Assembly: GCF_014652235.1 (NCBI RefSeq)
Contig: NZ_BMYK01000003.1
Span: 446,547-510,546 of the forward strand
Length of the DNA: 64,000 nt
Source: Pseudorhodoferax aquiterrae
GTDB taxonomy: Bacteria > Pseudomonadota > Gammaproteobacteria > Burkholderiales > Burkholderiaceae_C
Reading direction: 5' to 3'
Of this stretch, positions 34,789-42,897 are shown piece after piece. Made by a program: the position numbers and the translations under genes. Numbering within the stretch: the stretch's first letter is position 1; each line of letters opens with the position of its first letter. Below the pieces are notes generated by a model. It was not told where the DNA came from and did not search any database. It worked only from the letters and a program-made list of their open reading frames with translations.

Positions 34789-35208
34789 TCAGGCGACCGA
34801 CAGCGCGACGGCGATGTTGCCGCGCGTGGCCTTGGAGTACGGGCACAGCTGGTGCGCGGCCTCGACGATGGCCAGCGCGGTGTCCTGCGGCACGCCGGGC
34901 ACGTGGACCCTGAGCCGTGCCGCCAGCTTGAAGCCATCGGCGCCCTCGACCAGATCGACCTCGGCATCGACGGCCAGCTCGGCGGGCAAGCGCAGGCCCT
35001 GGACCTGGGCCGCGCGGGCCATGGCGCCCATGAAGCAGGCCGACCAGCCGGCCGCGAACAGCTGCTCAGGGTTGGTGCCGGGGCCCACAGTGCCGAAGCG
35101 CGTGAGCATGACATCCAGCCGGCCGTCGTCGCTGCGCGCGGCGCCGCCGAGTCCGCCCGTGGTGTGGGTGCGGCCGGTGTAGAGAACCTTGTCTTGGGTG
35201 GTGGTCAT
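34789..35208 (-). CDS. ohr: Organic hydroperoxide resistance protein Ohr
   Basis: A 139-residue OsmC/Ohr-family thiol peroxidase that reduces organic and lipid hydroperoxides in the cytoplasm. The two redox cysteines are in GWSACFMGAM and HQLCPYSKATRGN; the opening KVLYTGRTHTTGG is typical of Ohr. I chose ATG 35208 since AAGG sits eight bases before it, while ATG 35217 would have no room for a ribosome site. Ohr genes usually sit beside the MarR-type repressor OhrR; here it heads a two-component operon, which is unusual. Confidence 0.92.
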   Translation of the reverse strand: MTTTQDKVLYTGRTHTTGGLGGAARSDDGRLDVMLTRFGTVGPGTNPEQLFAAGWSACFMGAMARAAQVQGLRLPAELAVDAEVDLVEGADGFKLAARLRVHVPGVPQDTALAIVEAAHQLCPYSKATRGNIAVALSVA

Positions 35209-35312
35209 GGTGTGCATCCTTCGGAGGGTCTTGTCGAAATGACGGCGCGATTGTTCTGCTGCGCGGCGTTCTCTCCGAGGGGTTTTCTGACCGCATGTAG
35301 GTACCGGGGCAG

Positions 35313-35333
35313 CGGGTACACAACGATACAAAA
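35313..35333 (-). promoter_or_regulatory. 21-base box, copy 2 (upstream of ohr)
   Basis: Second copy of the CGGgTACACAaCgATACAAAa box, 105-125 bases before the ohr start and in the same relative orientation as copy 1. Its minus-strand TTTTGTAT directly follows a short hairpin, so it partly overlaps the possible terminator of the YiaAB-domain gene. Confidence 0.5.
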
Positions 35334-35351
35334 TGGGGCGCACTCACCCCA
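35327..35351 (-). terminator. Weak terminator after the YiaAB-domain gene
   Basis: On the minus strand TGGGG-N8-CCCCA is followed by TTTTGTAT. The stem is only five pairs. It begins 36 bases after the gene stop. Reasonable place, weak stem. Confidence 0.4.
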
Positions 35352-35386
35352 GCGCTGCGATGGCAATGGAGCCGGTCAGACCAGAA

Positions 35387-35830
35387 TCAGCCCTCCGCGC
35401 GCGGCTCGGTCTCGGCCACAGGCTCGTCCTTGAACTGGGCCAGGTCGCGCACGTTCTTCTGCACCGCAACGCCGCCGAACAGGCTCAGCAGGAAGGCCAT
35501 GGCATAAAAGCCCTTCTCGCTGGACGCGAGCGTCGCGTTCCACAGGCCCACGGCCAGCAGCAGCACTGCGACCACCAACGAAACCCAGCACAGCGCGAAG
35601 TACATCCCGGTCACGGGAATGCCCTCCAGCCGGTCGCGCACCGACTTCTGCAGCGAGACCGCGGAGAACAGGCCGTACATCAGCAGGGTGAAGTAGTAGC
35701 CCTTCTCGTTGAGCGCCATGCCGGCGTTCCACAGGCCGAGCAGGTAGACCGCTGCGCCGAGCAGCAGGGCCACCCAGGATGCGCCGACGAAGGCGGCGGT
35801 GGGCTGCTGGATCTGGATCTGTTTGTTCAT
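35387..35830 (-). CDS. YiaA/YiaB two-helix domain inner-membrane protein
   Basis: A 147-residue inner-membrane protein with two copies of the YiaAB two-helix domain (PF05360). The repeated pattern is easy to see: [20 protein letters not shown] near residue 31 and [20 protein letters not shown] in the second half, each followed by a V(R/Q)D segment ([11 protein letters not shown] and [11 protein letters not shown]). Function of the family is unknown. Start ATG 35830 gives [14 protein letters not shown]. It is alone on its strand, divergent from the DedA-rhodanese gene. Confidence 0.85.
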   Translation of the reverse strand: MNKQIQIQQPTAAFVGASWVALLLGAAVYLLGLWNAGMALNEKGYYFTLLMYGLFSAVSLQKSVRDRLEGIPVTGMYFALCWVSLVVAVLLLAVGLWNATLASSEKGFYAMAFLLSLFGGVAVQKNVRDLAQFKDEPVAETEPRAEG

Positions 35831-35941
35831 GGCTCCCCCGGGTCTCTGGTTGGACCGCGCGATTGTGGGCCATGCGCGACCGCGCCCGCCAGCGCGCATC
35901 GGCCGACAGGTGGTGAAGGGCCATGGCCCACGGAGGGCTGC

Positions 35942-36922
35942 ATGCAACGCCCGGCCAGGGCACACTCACGCCTTCGCCGCCCCGCCCCTGCTCCCGTGGA
36001 CTTCCTGCTCCAGACCCTCGCCCAGTACGGCATCGCCTTCGTCTTCGCCATGGTGCTCGTGGAGCAGCTCGGCGCGCCCATCCCCGCCTTTCCCGTGCTG
36101 ATGCTGGGCGGCGCGCTGGCCGCGCGCGGCGAGCTCGGGCTGGCGCCGCTGTTTGCCGCCGCCATGGCGGCCACGCTGATCGCCGACAACCTCTGGTACT
36201 GGGCCGGCGAGCGGCTGGGCCGGCGCGTGCTGCGGCTCATGTGCAAGCTGTCGCTGACGCCGGACGGCTGCGTGCGCCAGACCGAATCCATCTTCCTGCG
36301 CTTCGGGCCCGCCTCGCTGGTGGTGGCCAAGTTCGTGCCGGGCTTCGCCTCGGTGTCCACGGCCATGTCGGGCGCCTTGCGCATCCGGCGCGCCACCTTC
36401 GTGCTGTTCGACGCGATCGGCAGCGCGCTGTGGATTGGCCTGGGCGTGGCGCTGGGCTGGCTGTTCGCGCCGGCCATCGAGGAGGCGCTGGCCACGCTGG
36501 CTGAACTGGGCCGCTGGGGCCTGGCGCTGCTGCTGGCGGCCGTGCTGGTCTTCGTCGCGGCCAAGTGGTGGCAGCGGCACCAGTTCCAGCGCCAGCTGGC
36601 CAGCGAACGCATCAGCGTGGACGCGCTGGCCGCACGGCTGGACCGCGGCGAGCCGGCGGTGCTGGTCGACGTGCGCGTGCCCGGCAGCCTGCCGCACGGC
36701 CGCATCCCGGGCGCGCTGCAGATGCAGGGCAAGCAGCTGCCGGCCGAGATCGACACGCTCGCGCGCGACACCCTGCTGGTGGTCTATTGCGCCTGCCCGA
36801 ACGAGGTGTCGGCCGCGTTGGTCGCCCAGCGCCTGCGGCGCCGCGGCTTCACACGCGTGCTGCCGCTGCTGGGCGGCGTGGACGCCTGGCTGGCCGCCGG
36901 GCGGCCCCTGGCCACACCCTGA
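35942..36922 (+). CDS. DedA-family membrane protein fused to a rhodanese domain
   Basis: A 326-residue fusion. The first 200 residues are a DedA/SNARE-associated membrane domain with marks [20 protein letters not shown] and [20 protein letters not shown]; DedA proteins move undecaprenyl-phosphate or phospholipid across the inner membrane. The last 110 residues are a rhodanese domain ([19 protein letters not shown]) with a cysteine in the active loop [12 protein letters not shown] use ATG 35942 since GGAGGG lies four bases before it; GTG 35996 ([10 protein letters not shown]) would start at the first helix. It ends one base from the convergent ABC ATPase gene. The joint role of the two domains is not known. 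Confidence 0.88.
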   Translation: MQRPARAHSRLRRPAPAPVDFLLQTLAQYGIAFVFAMVLVEQLGAPIPAFPVLMLGGALAARGELGLAPLFAAAMAATLIADNLWYWAGERLGRRVLRLMCKLSLTPDGCVRQTESIFLRFGPASLVVAKFVPGFASVSTAMSGALRIRRATFVLFDAIGSALWIGLGVALGWLFAPAIEEALATLAELGRWGLALLLAAVLVFVAAKWWQRHQFQRQLASERISVDALAARLDRGEPAVLVDVRVPGSLPHGRIPGALQMQGKQLPAEIDTLARDTLLVVYCACPNEVSAALVAQRLRRRGFTRVLPLLGGVDAWLAAGRPLATP

Positions 36923-36923
36923 T

Positions 36924-37760
36924 TCACCAGGCGAGCCGCCAGCTCGACGGATCCGGCGCCGGCGGCTGCTCCGCGCCCAGCACGCCGGGCTCCAGGAAGT
37001 CGGCCAGCACGTCGTCGCGCAGCGCGATGAAGCGCGGATCGCTGCGGTGGCGCGGGTGCGGCAGGTCCACGTCGACGATGCGGCGGATGCGGCCCGGATG
37101 CGGCTGCATCACGACCACCTGGTTCGCGAGGAACACGGCCTCCTCCACGTCGTGCGTGACCAGCAGCATGGTGATGCGCTCGGCCTGCCAGATGCGCTGC
37201 AGTTCGTTCTGCAGCCGCGCGCGTGTCAGCGCATCGAGCGCGCCGAAGGGCTCGTCGAGCAGCAGCACGCGCGGCCGGTTCACGAGGCCGCGCGCAATCG
37301 CCACGCGCTGCGCCATGCCGCCCGAGATCTGGTGCGGAAAGGACTGCTCGAAGCCCTGCAGGCCGACCAGCGCCACATGCTCGGCCACGCGCTCGCGCTT
37401 CTCGGCCGGCGTGAGCGGCGCGTTGCGCAGACCCACGGCGATGTTCTGCTCCACGTTGAGCCAGGGGAACAACCGGTGGTCCTGGAACACGATGCCTCGC
37501 TCGGGACCGGTGCCTGCGATGGGTTGGCCGCCCAGCGTGATGCGGCCCTCGTACTGGTCCTCCAGGCCCAGCACCAGCCGCAGCAGCGTGGACTTGCCGC
37601 AGCCGCTGGCGCCCACGATGCTCACGAAGCGCCCGGCCGGCACGTGCAGGTCGATGTTGTCCAGCACCTGCAGTTCGCCGCCAGCGGCCTGGGTGCTCGC
37701 GTAGCGCTTGCCCAGGGCCCGGATGCGCAGTTCGTTCTCGGCAGCGGCCACAGCATTCAT
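36924..37760 (-). CDS. ABC transporter ATP-binding protein (SsuB/TauB type)
   Basis: A 278-residue ABC ATPase of the nitrate/sulfonate/taurine group. Walker A is GASGCGKSTLLRL, the Q loop is in IVFQDHRLFPWLNVEQN, the signature is ISGGMAQRVAIARGL and Walker B is RVLLLDEPFGALD. It powers the two-permease importer from the cytoplasm. ATG 37760 overlaps the permease stop (ATGA). Final gene of the operon amidohydrolase-receptor-permease-permease-ATPase. Confidence 0.92.
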   Translation of the reverse strand: MNAVAAAENELRIRALGKRYASTQAAGGELQVLDNIDLHVPAGRFVSIVGASGCGKSTLLRLVLGLEDQYEGRITLGGQPIAGTGPERGIVFQDHRLFPWLNVEQNIAVGLRNAPLTPAEKRERVAEHVALVGLQGFEQSFPHQISGGMAQRVAIARGLVNRPRVLLLDEPFGALDALTRARLQNELQRIWQAERITMLLVTHDVEEAVFLANQVVVMQPHPGRIRRIVDVDLPHPRHRSDPRFIALRDDVLADFLEPGVLGAEQPPAPDPSSWRLAW

Positions 37761-38569
37761 GAGGATCGTCCCAACCAACGCGCCAGCCGGCGCTCCAACC
37801 AACGGGCGGAGGCGTTCATCGCCCAGCCCACGCCACCGATGACCACCATGCCGAACAGCACGAGGTCCATGCGGAAGTGCTCGCTGCCCTCGATCAGCGT
37901 GTTGGCTATGCCCTTGCCGGCCACCAGCAGGTATTCCGCGCCGATGGTGGCCAGCCAGGAATAGATCAGCGCGAGGTAGACGCCCGTGAAGATGGCCGGC
38001 AGCGCCGAGGGCAGCACCACCTGCGTGACGGTCTGCCAGCGCGTGAAGCCGTAGACGCGCGCCACCTCCAGCAGCGCCTTGGGCGTGGTGCGGATGCCGT
38101 CGCAGGTGTTGACCACCACGGGCACCAGCGCGGCCAGCGACAGGAACACCACCTTGGCCACGTCGCCCAGGCCGAACCAGACCGAGATCAGCGGGATCCA
38201 GGCGAACAGCGAGATCTGCTTGAAGGTGTTGAAGCTCGGGCCGATGAGGCGGTTGAAGAATGGCCATAGGCCGAGCAAGGCGCCCAGCACCAGACCGCCC
38301 AGCGTGCCGATCAGGAAGCCCGTGGCCTCGCGCGCCAGGCTGGCCGACAGCGCGCGCCAGAGCCGCCCGGTCTCGAGCTGCTCCCAGGCCGTGGCCAGCA
38401 CCTTGCCCGGTGCCACCAGCAGGGCCGAGTTCACGAGCTCGAAGCGCGCGGCCAGCGACCACAGCACGATGGCGGCCACCGGCAGCACGAAGCCGCGCCA
38501 GCGGCCCGTCGCTTGCGGCTTGAGCGGCGCGAGCGTGGCGAGCTCGGCCCGTTCGGTCGCGACGCTCAT
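37757..38569 (-). CDS. ABC transporter permease 2 (SsuC/TauC type)
   Basis: A 270-residue inner-membrane permease with the BPD_transp_1 fold. Its EAA loop is in LLEVARVYGFTRWQTVTQVV, and SLAREATGFLIGTLGGLVLG and LIYSWLATIGAEYLL are usual for the SsuC family. It is related to the next gene to the right but clearly different. Overlaps on both sides are ATGA. Most SsuABC systems use one permease as a homodimer; here two different permease genes imply a heterodimer. Confidence 0.9.
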   Translation of the reverse strand: MSVATERAELATLAPLKPQATGRWRGFVLPVAAIVLWSLAARFELVNSALLVAPGKVLATAWEQLETGRLWRALSASLAREATGFLIGTLGGLVLGALLGLWPFFNRLIGPSFNTFKQISLFAWIPLISVWFGLGDVAKVVFLSLAALVPVVVNTCDGIRTTPKALLEVARVYGFTRWQTVTQVVLPSALPAIFTGVYLALIYSWLATIGAEYLLVAGKGIANTLIEGSEHFRMDLVLFGMVVIGGVGWAMNASARWLERRLARWLGRSS

Positions 38570-39429
38570 GCCGTTCCCTTCACCCGGCGCTCGGCCCAGT
38601 CCAGCACACGGTCGATGGCATAGCCGATCGCGCCGACCACGATCACGGCCGCCATGACCTGGTCGAGCTGGAACAGCTGGCGGCCGTAGACGATCAGGTA
38701 GCCCAGGCCTTCGCTGGACGCGACCAGCTCGACCACCACCAGCGACAGCCAGGCCTTGGTGAAGCCCAGGCGCAGACCGGTGAACAGCGTGGGCACGGCG
38801 TGCGGCAGCACGATCTCCAGCACCTGCTGGCGCGGCGTGTAGCCATAGACGCGGCCGACCTCGCGCAAGGACGCAGGCGTCTGCCGGAAGCCCTGCAAGG
38901 TGTTGAGCGCCACCGGCACCAGCGCGGCCTTGGCGATCAGGATGTATTTCAGCGGCTCGCCGATGCCCACCAGCAGCAGCACGAAGGGCAGCCAGCCCAG
39001 CACCGGTATCTGCACGAGCGCGTTGAAGCTGGGCAAGAGGTAGGCCTCGGCGCTGCGCGACAGCCCCATGGCCGAGCCCAGCGCCAGCCCCAGCAGTGCG
39101 CCCGCCGCGAAGCCGACCAGCACGCGCTGCAGGCTGGCCGACACGTGCAGCCAGAGTTCGCCGCTCAAGGCCAGGTCGCGCAGCGTCTCCCAGACGAACT
39201 GCGGCGGCGGCAGCACCTGCGGCGAGATCCAACCCTGCGCCGCGCCCAGGAACCACAGGCCCAGCAGCGCGGCCGGCAGCAGCCAGGGCAACAGCGCATC
39301 GCCGCGGCGGCGGGCCGGCGCCTTGCGCGGCGCGGCCGCCGGCGTTGCGGCGCCAGCCGGCGCCGGCAACGAGGACGCGGCCAGCGCCCCACCCGTCAGC
39401 AGCGGCACGAAGGTCTGCTCGACGCCCAT
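38566..39429 (-). CDS. ABC transporter permease 1 (SsuC/TauC type)
   Basis: A 287-residue inner-membrane permease. Compared with permease 2 it has a longer N-terminal tail rich in alanine and proline (residues 10-45) before the first helix (LLPWLLPAALLGLWFLG). The EAA loop is in LREVGRVYGYTPRQQVLEIV. It lies three bases after the receptor gene and overlaps permease 2 by four bases. Confidence 0.9.
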   Translation of the reverse strand: MGVEQTFVPLLTGGALAASSLPAPAGAATPAAAPRKAPARRRGDALLPWLLPAALLGLWFLGAAQGWISPQVLPPPQFVWETLRDLALSGELWLHVSASLQRVLVGFAAGALLGLALGSAMGLSRSAEAYLLPSFNALVQIPVLGWLPFVLLLVGIGEPLKYILIAKAALVPVALNTLQGFRQTPASLREVGRVYGYTPRQQVLEIVLPHAVPTLFTGLRLGFTKAWLSLVVVELVASSEGLGYLIVYGRQLFQLDQVMAAVIVVGAIGYAIDRVLDWAERRVKGTA

Positions 39430-39432
39430 TCT

Positions 39433-40524
39433 TCAGCGCGCGGCCACCGAGGCGCTACCCGCAATGGGCTTGCCCTTGGCGTCGTAGGCGGTCCAGTGGT
39501 TCTCCAGACCCTGCTTCTTGAGCGCGGCCTGCAGGTACTTGGGCTCGAACCAGTCGTCCACGGTCACGCTGCGGCGGATCAGCTTGAGCTTGAGCGCGTC
39601 GTCGACGACGGCCTTGTAGCGCGCGCGCAGGAAGGCGTCGAGCAGCGGCGTGTTGCGCTCGGCCAGCGACTGGTTCTCGAACTCGGCCTGGTAGGAGGCG
39701 GCCGGCGTGCCGCTCTTGGCCCAGGTGGCGAACAGCTCGGTGCGGTTCTTCTCGTCCGAGGCCCACTTGGCGGCGCGCACGAACACGTCGACCACGCGCT
39801 GCACCTCGGCCGGGTGGGCCTTCTCGAACGCGCCGTGCACGAGCAGCGCGGCCTGGCGCGTGAAGGCCGGATCCTGGCCCTGGGTGGAGTAGACGATGCG
39901 GGCCAGGCCCTGGTCGCGCACCTTGAACCACTCGCTGCCGCCGAAGGCCGCGTCCACGCCGCTGGAGACCAGTGCGGCCTGGGCGCTGCCGGTGTCCAGG
40001 TTCACGCCCTTGATGTCGCGTTCGCTGAGGCCGTTGGCGGCCAGCACGTTGATCGCGACCAGGTGGCCGTTGGTGCCGCGGAAGATCGAGACCTTGCGGT
40101 CCTTCAGGTCCTTGATCGACTGGATGTCCGATTGGGGCGGCACCACCACGTAGAGGTTGTTGCGCGTGCCGCTGGCCAGCAGCAGCTTGGTGTCCAGGCC
40201 ATTGGCGCGGCCCACCAGGGAGGGCAGGTCGCCCTGGTAGGCGAAGTCGATCTGCTTGTTCGACAGCGCCTCGTTGACGGCCGGGCCCGCGCCCTTGAAG
40301 AACAGCCATTCGATCTTGGTGCCGGAGCCTTTCAACTCCTCCTCCAGCCATTGCTGGTTGCGCGCCACGCCACCGGGTGAGCCGCCCCAGGTGACGGGGT
40401 CGCCGCCGCCGGCCGTGGCCACGCCGATGCGGATGACCTCGGGCGCGGCCTGGGCCGCGGTGAATGCGCCGAACAGCGCCAGTGCAGCGGCCCAGCCCTT
40501 GAAGACTTGCTTGGTTGAGAACAT
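39433..40524 (-). CDS. ABC substrate-binding protein (NrtA/SsuA-like)
   Basis: A 363-residue periplasmic receptor. The signal peptide (AAALALFGAFTAAQA) is followed by a SsuA-like fold: RIGVATAGGGDPVTWGGSPG, then QIDFAYQGDLPSLVGRANGL and KVSIFRGTNGHLVAINVL. Proteins of this group bind sulfonates, taurine, nitrate or various carboxylates; the sequence does not say which. It is 20 bases after the amidohydrolase gene and three bases before permease 1. Confidence 0.9.
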   Translation of the reverse strand: MFSTKQVFKGWAAALALFGAFTAAQAAPEVIRIGVATAGGGDPVTWGGSPGGVARNQQWLEEELKGSGTKIEWLFFKGAGPAVNEALSNKQIDFAYQGDLPSLVGRANGLDTKLLLASGTRNNLYVVVPPQSDIQSIKDLKDRKVSIFRGTNGHLVAINVLAANGLSERDIKGVNLDTGSAQAALVSSGVDAAFGGSEWFKVRDQGLARIVYSTQGQDPAFTRQAALLVHGAFEKAHPAEVQRVVDVFVRAAKWASDEKNRTELFATWAKSGTPAASYQAEFENQSLAERNTPLLDAFLRARYKAVVDDALKLKLIRRSVTVDDWFEPKYLQAALKKQGLENHWTAYDAKGKPIAGSASVAAR

Positions 40525-40545
40525 GCGGGATCCTTGGCGTCGGAT

Positions 40546-42057
40546 TCAGGCGGCCAGGCCGAGCTGGCGGCCCACGGCGGTGCCGTCGAAGAAGTGCGGA
40601 TTGGCCTCGGTGTAGAAGCGCAGCGGGTTGCCGAAGGTGAAGGCGCGGAAGTCCTGCGCCGAGATCACGCCCTGCTCCACGAGGTCCCAGGTCTCGGCCA
40701 GCGGCTCGGTGAACTCGGGCACGTCCCAGTGCCCCACGTCGGACGACCAGATCGCGTTGATCTTCACGCCGCCCGGGTGCACGCGGTGGTTGAACGCGGC
40801 GGCCACGGTGCGGTCGTCGGCCTCGGAGCCGAAGAAGAAGGGGTCGACCCAGCGCGCGCGGATGTCGTCCACGCTCTCGATGCCGGCCAGCGCGAAGTCG
40901 TCGATCTCGTCCGCGTTCGGCTCGCGGCTGTGCGGCAGCGCCGAGATCCCGAGGCTGTCGCGCACCAGGGTGGCCTTGTCCACGGCGCGGCCCTGCAGCA
41001 GATCGGCGCCGTGCTGGTCGAACAGCGCGGCCAGCAGGTCCACGTCGACGGCGGCCGGGTCGTAGTTGCGCACGGCATGGCGGTTGCGCTTCTCCCAGCG
41101 GTCCACGAGGTGCGTGAACACATGCGAGCCCCAGTCGGCCCCGCCTTCGAGCAGGCCCACGCGCAGGCCCGGGAAGCGCCGCGTGACGCCGCCGAAGAAC
41201 AGCGCCTTGGCGAAGGCCTGCGAGCCATCGGCGAAGTGGCCGATGTGGTTGAACATGTAGTTGCTCGTGGAATGCCGGCCGGTCCAGCCCTGGCTGCCGT
41301 AGTGCGTGGTCACGGGCACGCCGAGTTCGACCACCTTGGCCCAGAACGGGTCGTAGTCGTGCGGGCTGTCGATGCCATAGAAGTCGATGTAGCCCACGTG
41401 TTTGGCGATCTCGGGATGCTCCCTGGCCGGGTACTTCTCGGCGATGGCCGGGATCGGCCGGCGCACGCCGCCCGGGATGTTGATGACCTTGAGCTTGAGG
41501 ATGTTGACCGCGAATTCCAGCTCCTCGATGGCTTCCTTGGGGTTGTGCATCGGGATGCCGGCCACGGGCGTGAGCCGGTCGGCGTAGGCGCGGTACTGGT
41601 CGGCGTGGAAATGGTTCAGCGCGCGGTGCAGCGGCTGGCGGTACTCGCTGCCGGCTGCGGCCGGCGACAGCACGTCGTTGGGGAATAGCACGGAGTAGTC
41701 CGAGCCCTGCTCGGCCAGGCGCTCGTACAGCAGCGCCGGGATGGTGTAGGTGGCCAGGTCGTAGGTGTTGCGCGTGACGCGGGCCCACCAGGGCGCGCGC
41801 AGCGTGCGGTGGTGGGCGCGCTCCTCGGGGCTCTGCTGGTACCAGTCCTTGCCAGCGCCGTCGCGCGTGACGAAGCGTCCGCCCAGGGCCTTGCGCAGCG
41901 CATCGACCAGCTTGGGCCCGCCGTACTGGGCGATGTAGTCCTCCAGCACCGGCGCGTAGTCGTTCACGTGCACGTCGGTGTCGATGACAGGGTTTTCCAG
42001 CCGCGCCTTGACGGCGGCCGAACGCGAAGCCTTGGCGGGGTTCAGGCGGGTGTTCAC
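40546..42057 (-). CDS. Amidohydrolase family 2 metal-dependent hydrolase/decarboxylase
   Basis: A 503-residue TIM-barrel protein of the amidohydrolase_2 group. The first metal motif is visible at the start of the barrel (PVIDTDVHVNDYAP, with D-x-H), other metal-site candidates are in VTTHYGSQGW and GLLEGGADWGSHVF, and the last acidic residue probably in SSDVGHWDVPE. The family holds decarboxylases and hydrolases for aromatic or heterocyclic acids. The GTG start 42057 is set by AAGGAG seven bases before. It is the first gene of the transporter operon, so it probably acts on the imported compound. Exact reaction unknown. Confidence 0.85.
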   Translation of the reverse strand: MNTRLNPAKASRSAAVKARLENPVIDTDVHVNDYAPVLEDYIAQYGGPKLVDALRKALGGRFVTRDGAGKDWYQQSPEERAHHRTLRAPWWARVTRNTYDLATYTIPALLYERLAEQGSDYSVLFPNDVLSPAAAGSEYRQPLHRALNHFHADQYRAYADRLTPVAGIPMHNPKEAIEELEFAVNILKLKVINIPGGVRRPIPAIAEKYPAREHPEIAKHVGYIDFYGIDSPHDYDPFWAKVVELGVPVTTHYGSQGWTGRHSTSNYMFNHIGHFADGSQAFAKALFFGGVTRRFPGLRVGLLEGGADWGSHVFTHLVDRWEKRNRHAVRNYDPAAVDVDLLAALFDQHGADLLQGRAVDKATLVRDSLGISALPHSREPNADEIDDFALAGIESVDDIRARWVDPFFFGSEADDRTVAAAFNHRVHPGGVKINAIWSSDVGHWDVPEFTEPLAETWDLVEQGVISAQDFRAFTFGNPLRFYTEANPHFFDGTAVGRQLGLAA

Positions 42058-42176
42058 GCGGGTGCTCCTTGGATGGAATCGGTGCTTCCATCTTCGAAGG
42101 CGTCCCGGCCTACAACAACGAAGGCTTTCGCATGTGCAAGCGTGCAGAACGGATAAGCCGTAAGCTGCCCGTCACC

Positions 42177-42665
42177 ATGAGACAACTCCTTTTGCGCTGG
42201 AGCGCCCCGGTGCTGGCCGCCCTGCTCGCCGCCTGCGGCACCGTCCAAAGCCTGCAACCCGGCATGCCGCGGGCCGAGGTGCTGGCGCGCTGGGGCCAGC
42301 CCACGCGCGTGGTGCCGCTGGCCCAGGGCGAGCGGCTGCAGTACAGCTTTCAGCCGCAGGGCCAGGAAGTGGTGATGGTGGACATCGACGCCAGCGGCCG
42401 CGTGCTGCAGGCGCGCCAGGTGCTCAACGAGAACGACTTCGCGCGCATCCCGCTGGACGGCAGCTGGACCGAGGCGGACATCGGCCGCGAGTTCGGCCCG
42501 CCAGGCTCGGTGGGTGCGGTCGGGCGCTGGGATGGCCCGGTCTGGACCTACCGCTGGCGCGGCGGCATGGTGGACCAGATGTTCTACGTCTACTTCGATC
42601 CGGCCGGCCGCGTGCGGCGCACCGAGATCGGCATGGACCCGCGGCAGTTCCGCGACAAGCGCTGA
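42177..42665 (+). CDS. Small outer-membrane-type lipoprotein
   Basis: A 162-residue protein with a lipoprotein signal peptide; the lipobox is LLAAC with the cysteine at residue 20. Two related stretches follow: LQPGMPRAEVLARWGQPTRV and SWTEADIGREFGPPGSVGAV, each looking like the BamE/SmpA-type repeat in which a helix precedes a G-x-P turn and beta strands. I choose ATG 42177 because it starts the signal peptide; the open frame extends 36 codons further but without one. It is divergent from the amidohydrolase gene. Function unknown. Confidence 0.8.
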   Translation: MRQLLLRWSAPVLAALLAACGTVQSLQPGMPRAEVLARWGQPTRVVPLAQGERLQYSFQPQGQEVVMVDIDASGRVLQARQVLNENDFARIPLDGSWTEADIGREFGPPGSVGAVGRWDGPVWTYRWRGGMVDQMFYVYFDPAGRVRRTEIGMDPRQFRDKR

Positions 42666-42727
42666 GCGCCACGAACGCCGGCCAACCCGTGGAAAAAATG
42701 CTTGGCTGGCCTGAACAGTTGGCTAGC

Positions 42728-42760
42728 AAAAACGACCTTGGAGACCGAAGTCTCGGGTCG
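42728..42760 (-). terminator. Intrinsic terminator with a UUCG tetraloop
   Basis: On the minus strand CGACC...GAGAC-TTCG-GTCTC...GGTCG is followed at once by TTTTT. The C(UUCG)G loop is an exceptionally stable hairpin cap. It lies 138 bases after the efflux-channel gene and is read in that direction, so it probably ends the efflux operon. Confidence 0.75.
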
Positions 42761-42825
42761 CCCCACGATGAAACCGGTGGGAGCGTCGCCGTTGGCTGCT
42801 GCACTCCCGATGGCACCACTGTACC

Positions 42826-42850
42826 TCAATTGAGAAGAACTCTCATTTGA
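42826..42850. promoter_or_regulatory. A/T-rich imperfect palindrome
   Basis: TCAATTGAGA-N5-TCTCATTTGA, arms matching at nine of ten positions, stands out in the GC-rich surroundings. It lies in the 232-base gap between the lipoprotein gene and the end of the efflux operon, which otherwise holds only hairpins. Operator or RNA structure; no protein can be named. Confidence 0.3.
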
Positions 42851-42859
42851 AGCCCTGTT

Positions 42860-42886
42860 GCCGGTGCGGCCTTTGGCCACACCGGC
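42860..42886 (-). other. 12-bp hairpin directly after the efflux-channel gene
   Basis: GCCGGTGTGGCC-AAA-GGCCGCACCGGC on the minus strand, 11 Watson-Crick pairs and one G-U pair, 12 bases after the stop. There is no T run behind it, so it may serve as a 3'-end stabiliser or pause site, with real termination at the UUCG hairpin further on. Confidence 0.5.
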
Positions 42887-42897
42887 CAGCGTGGCAC

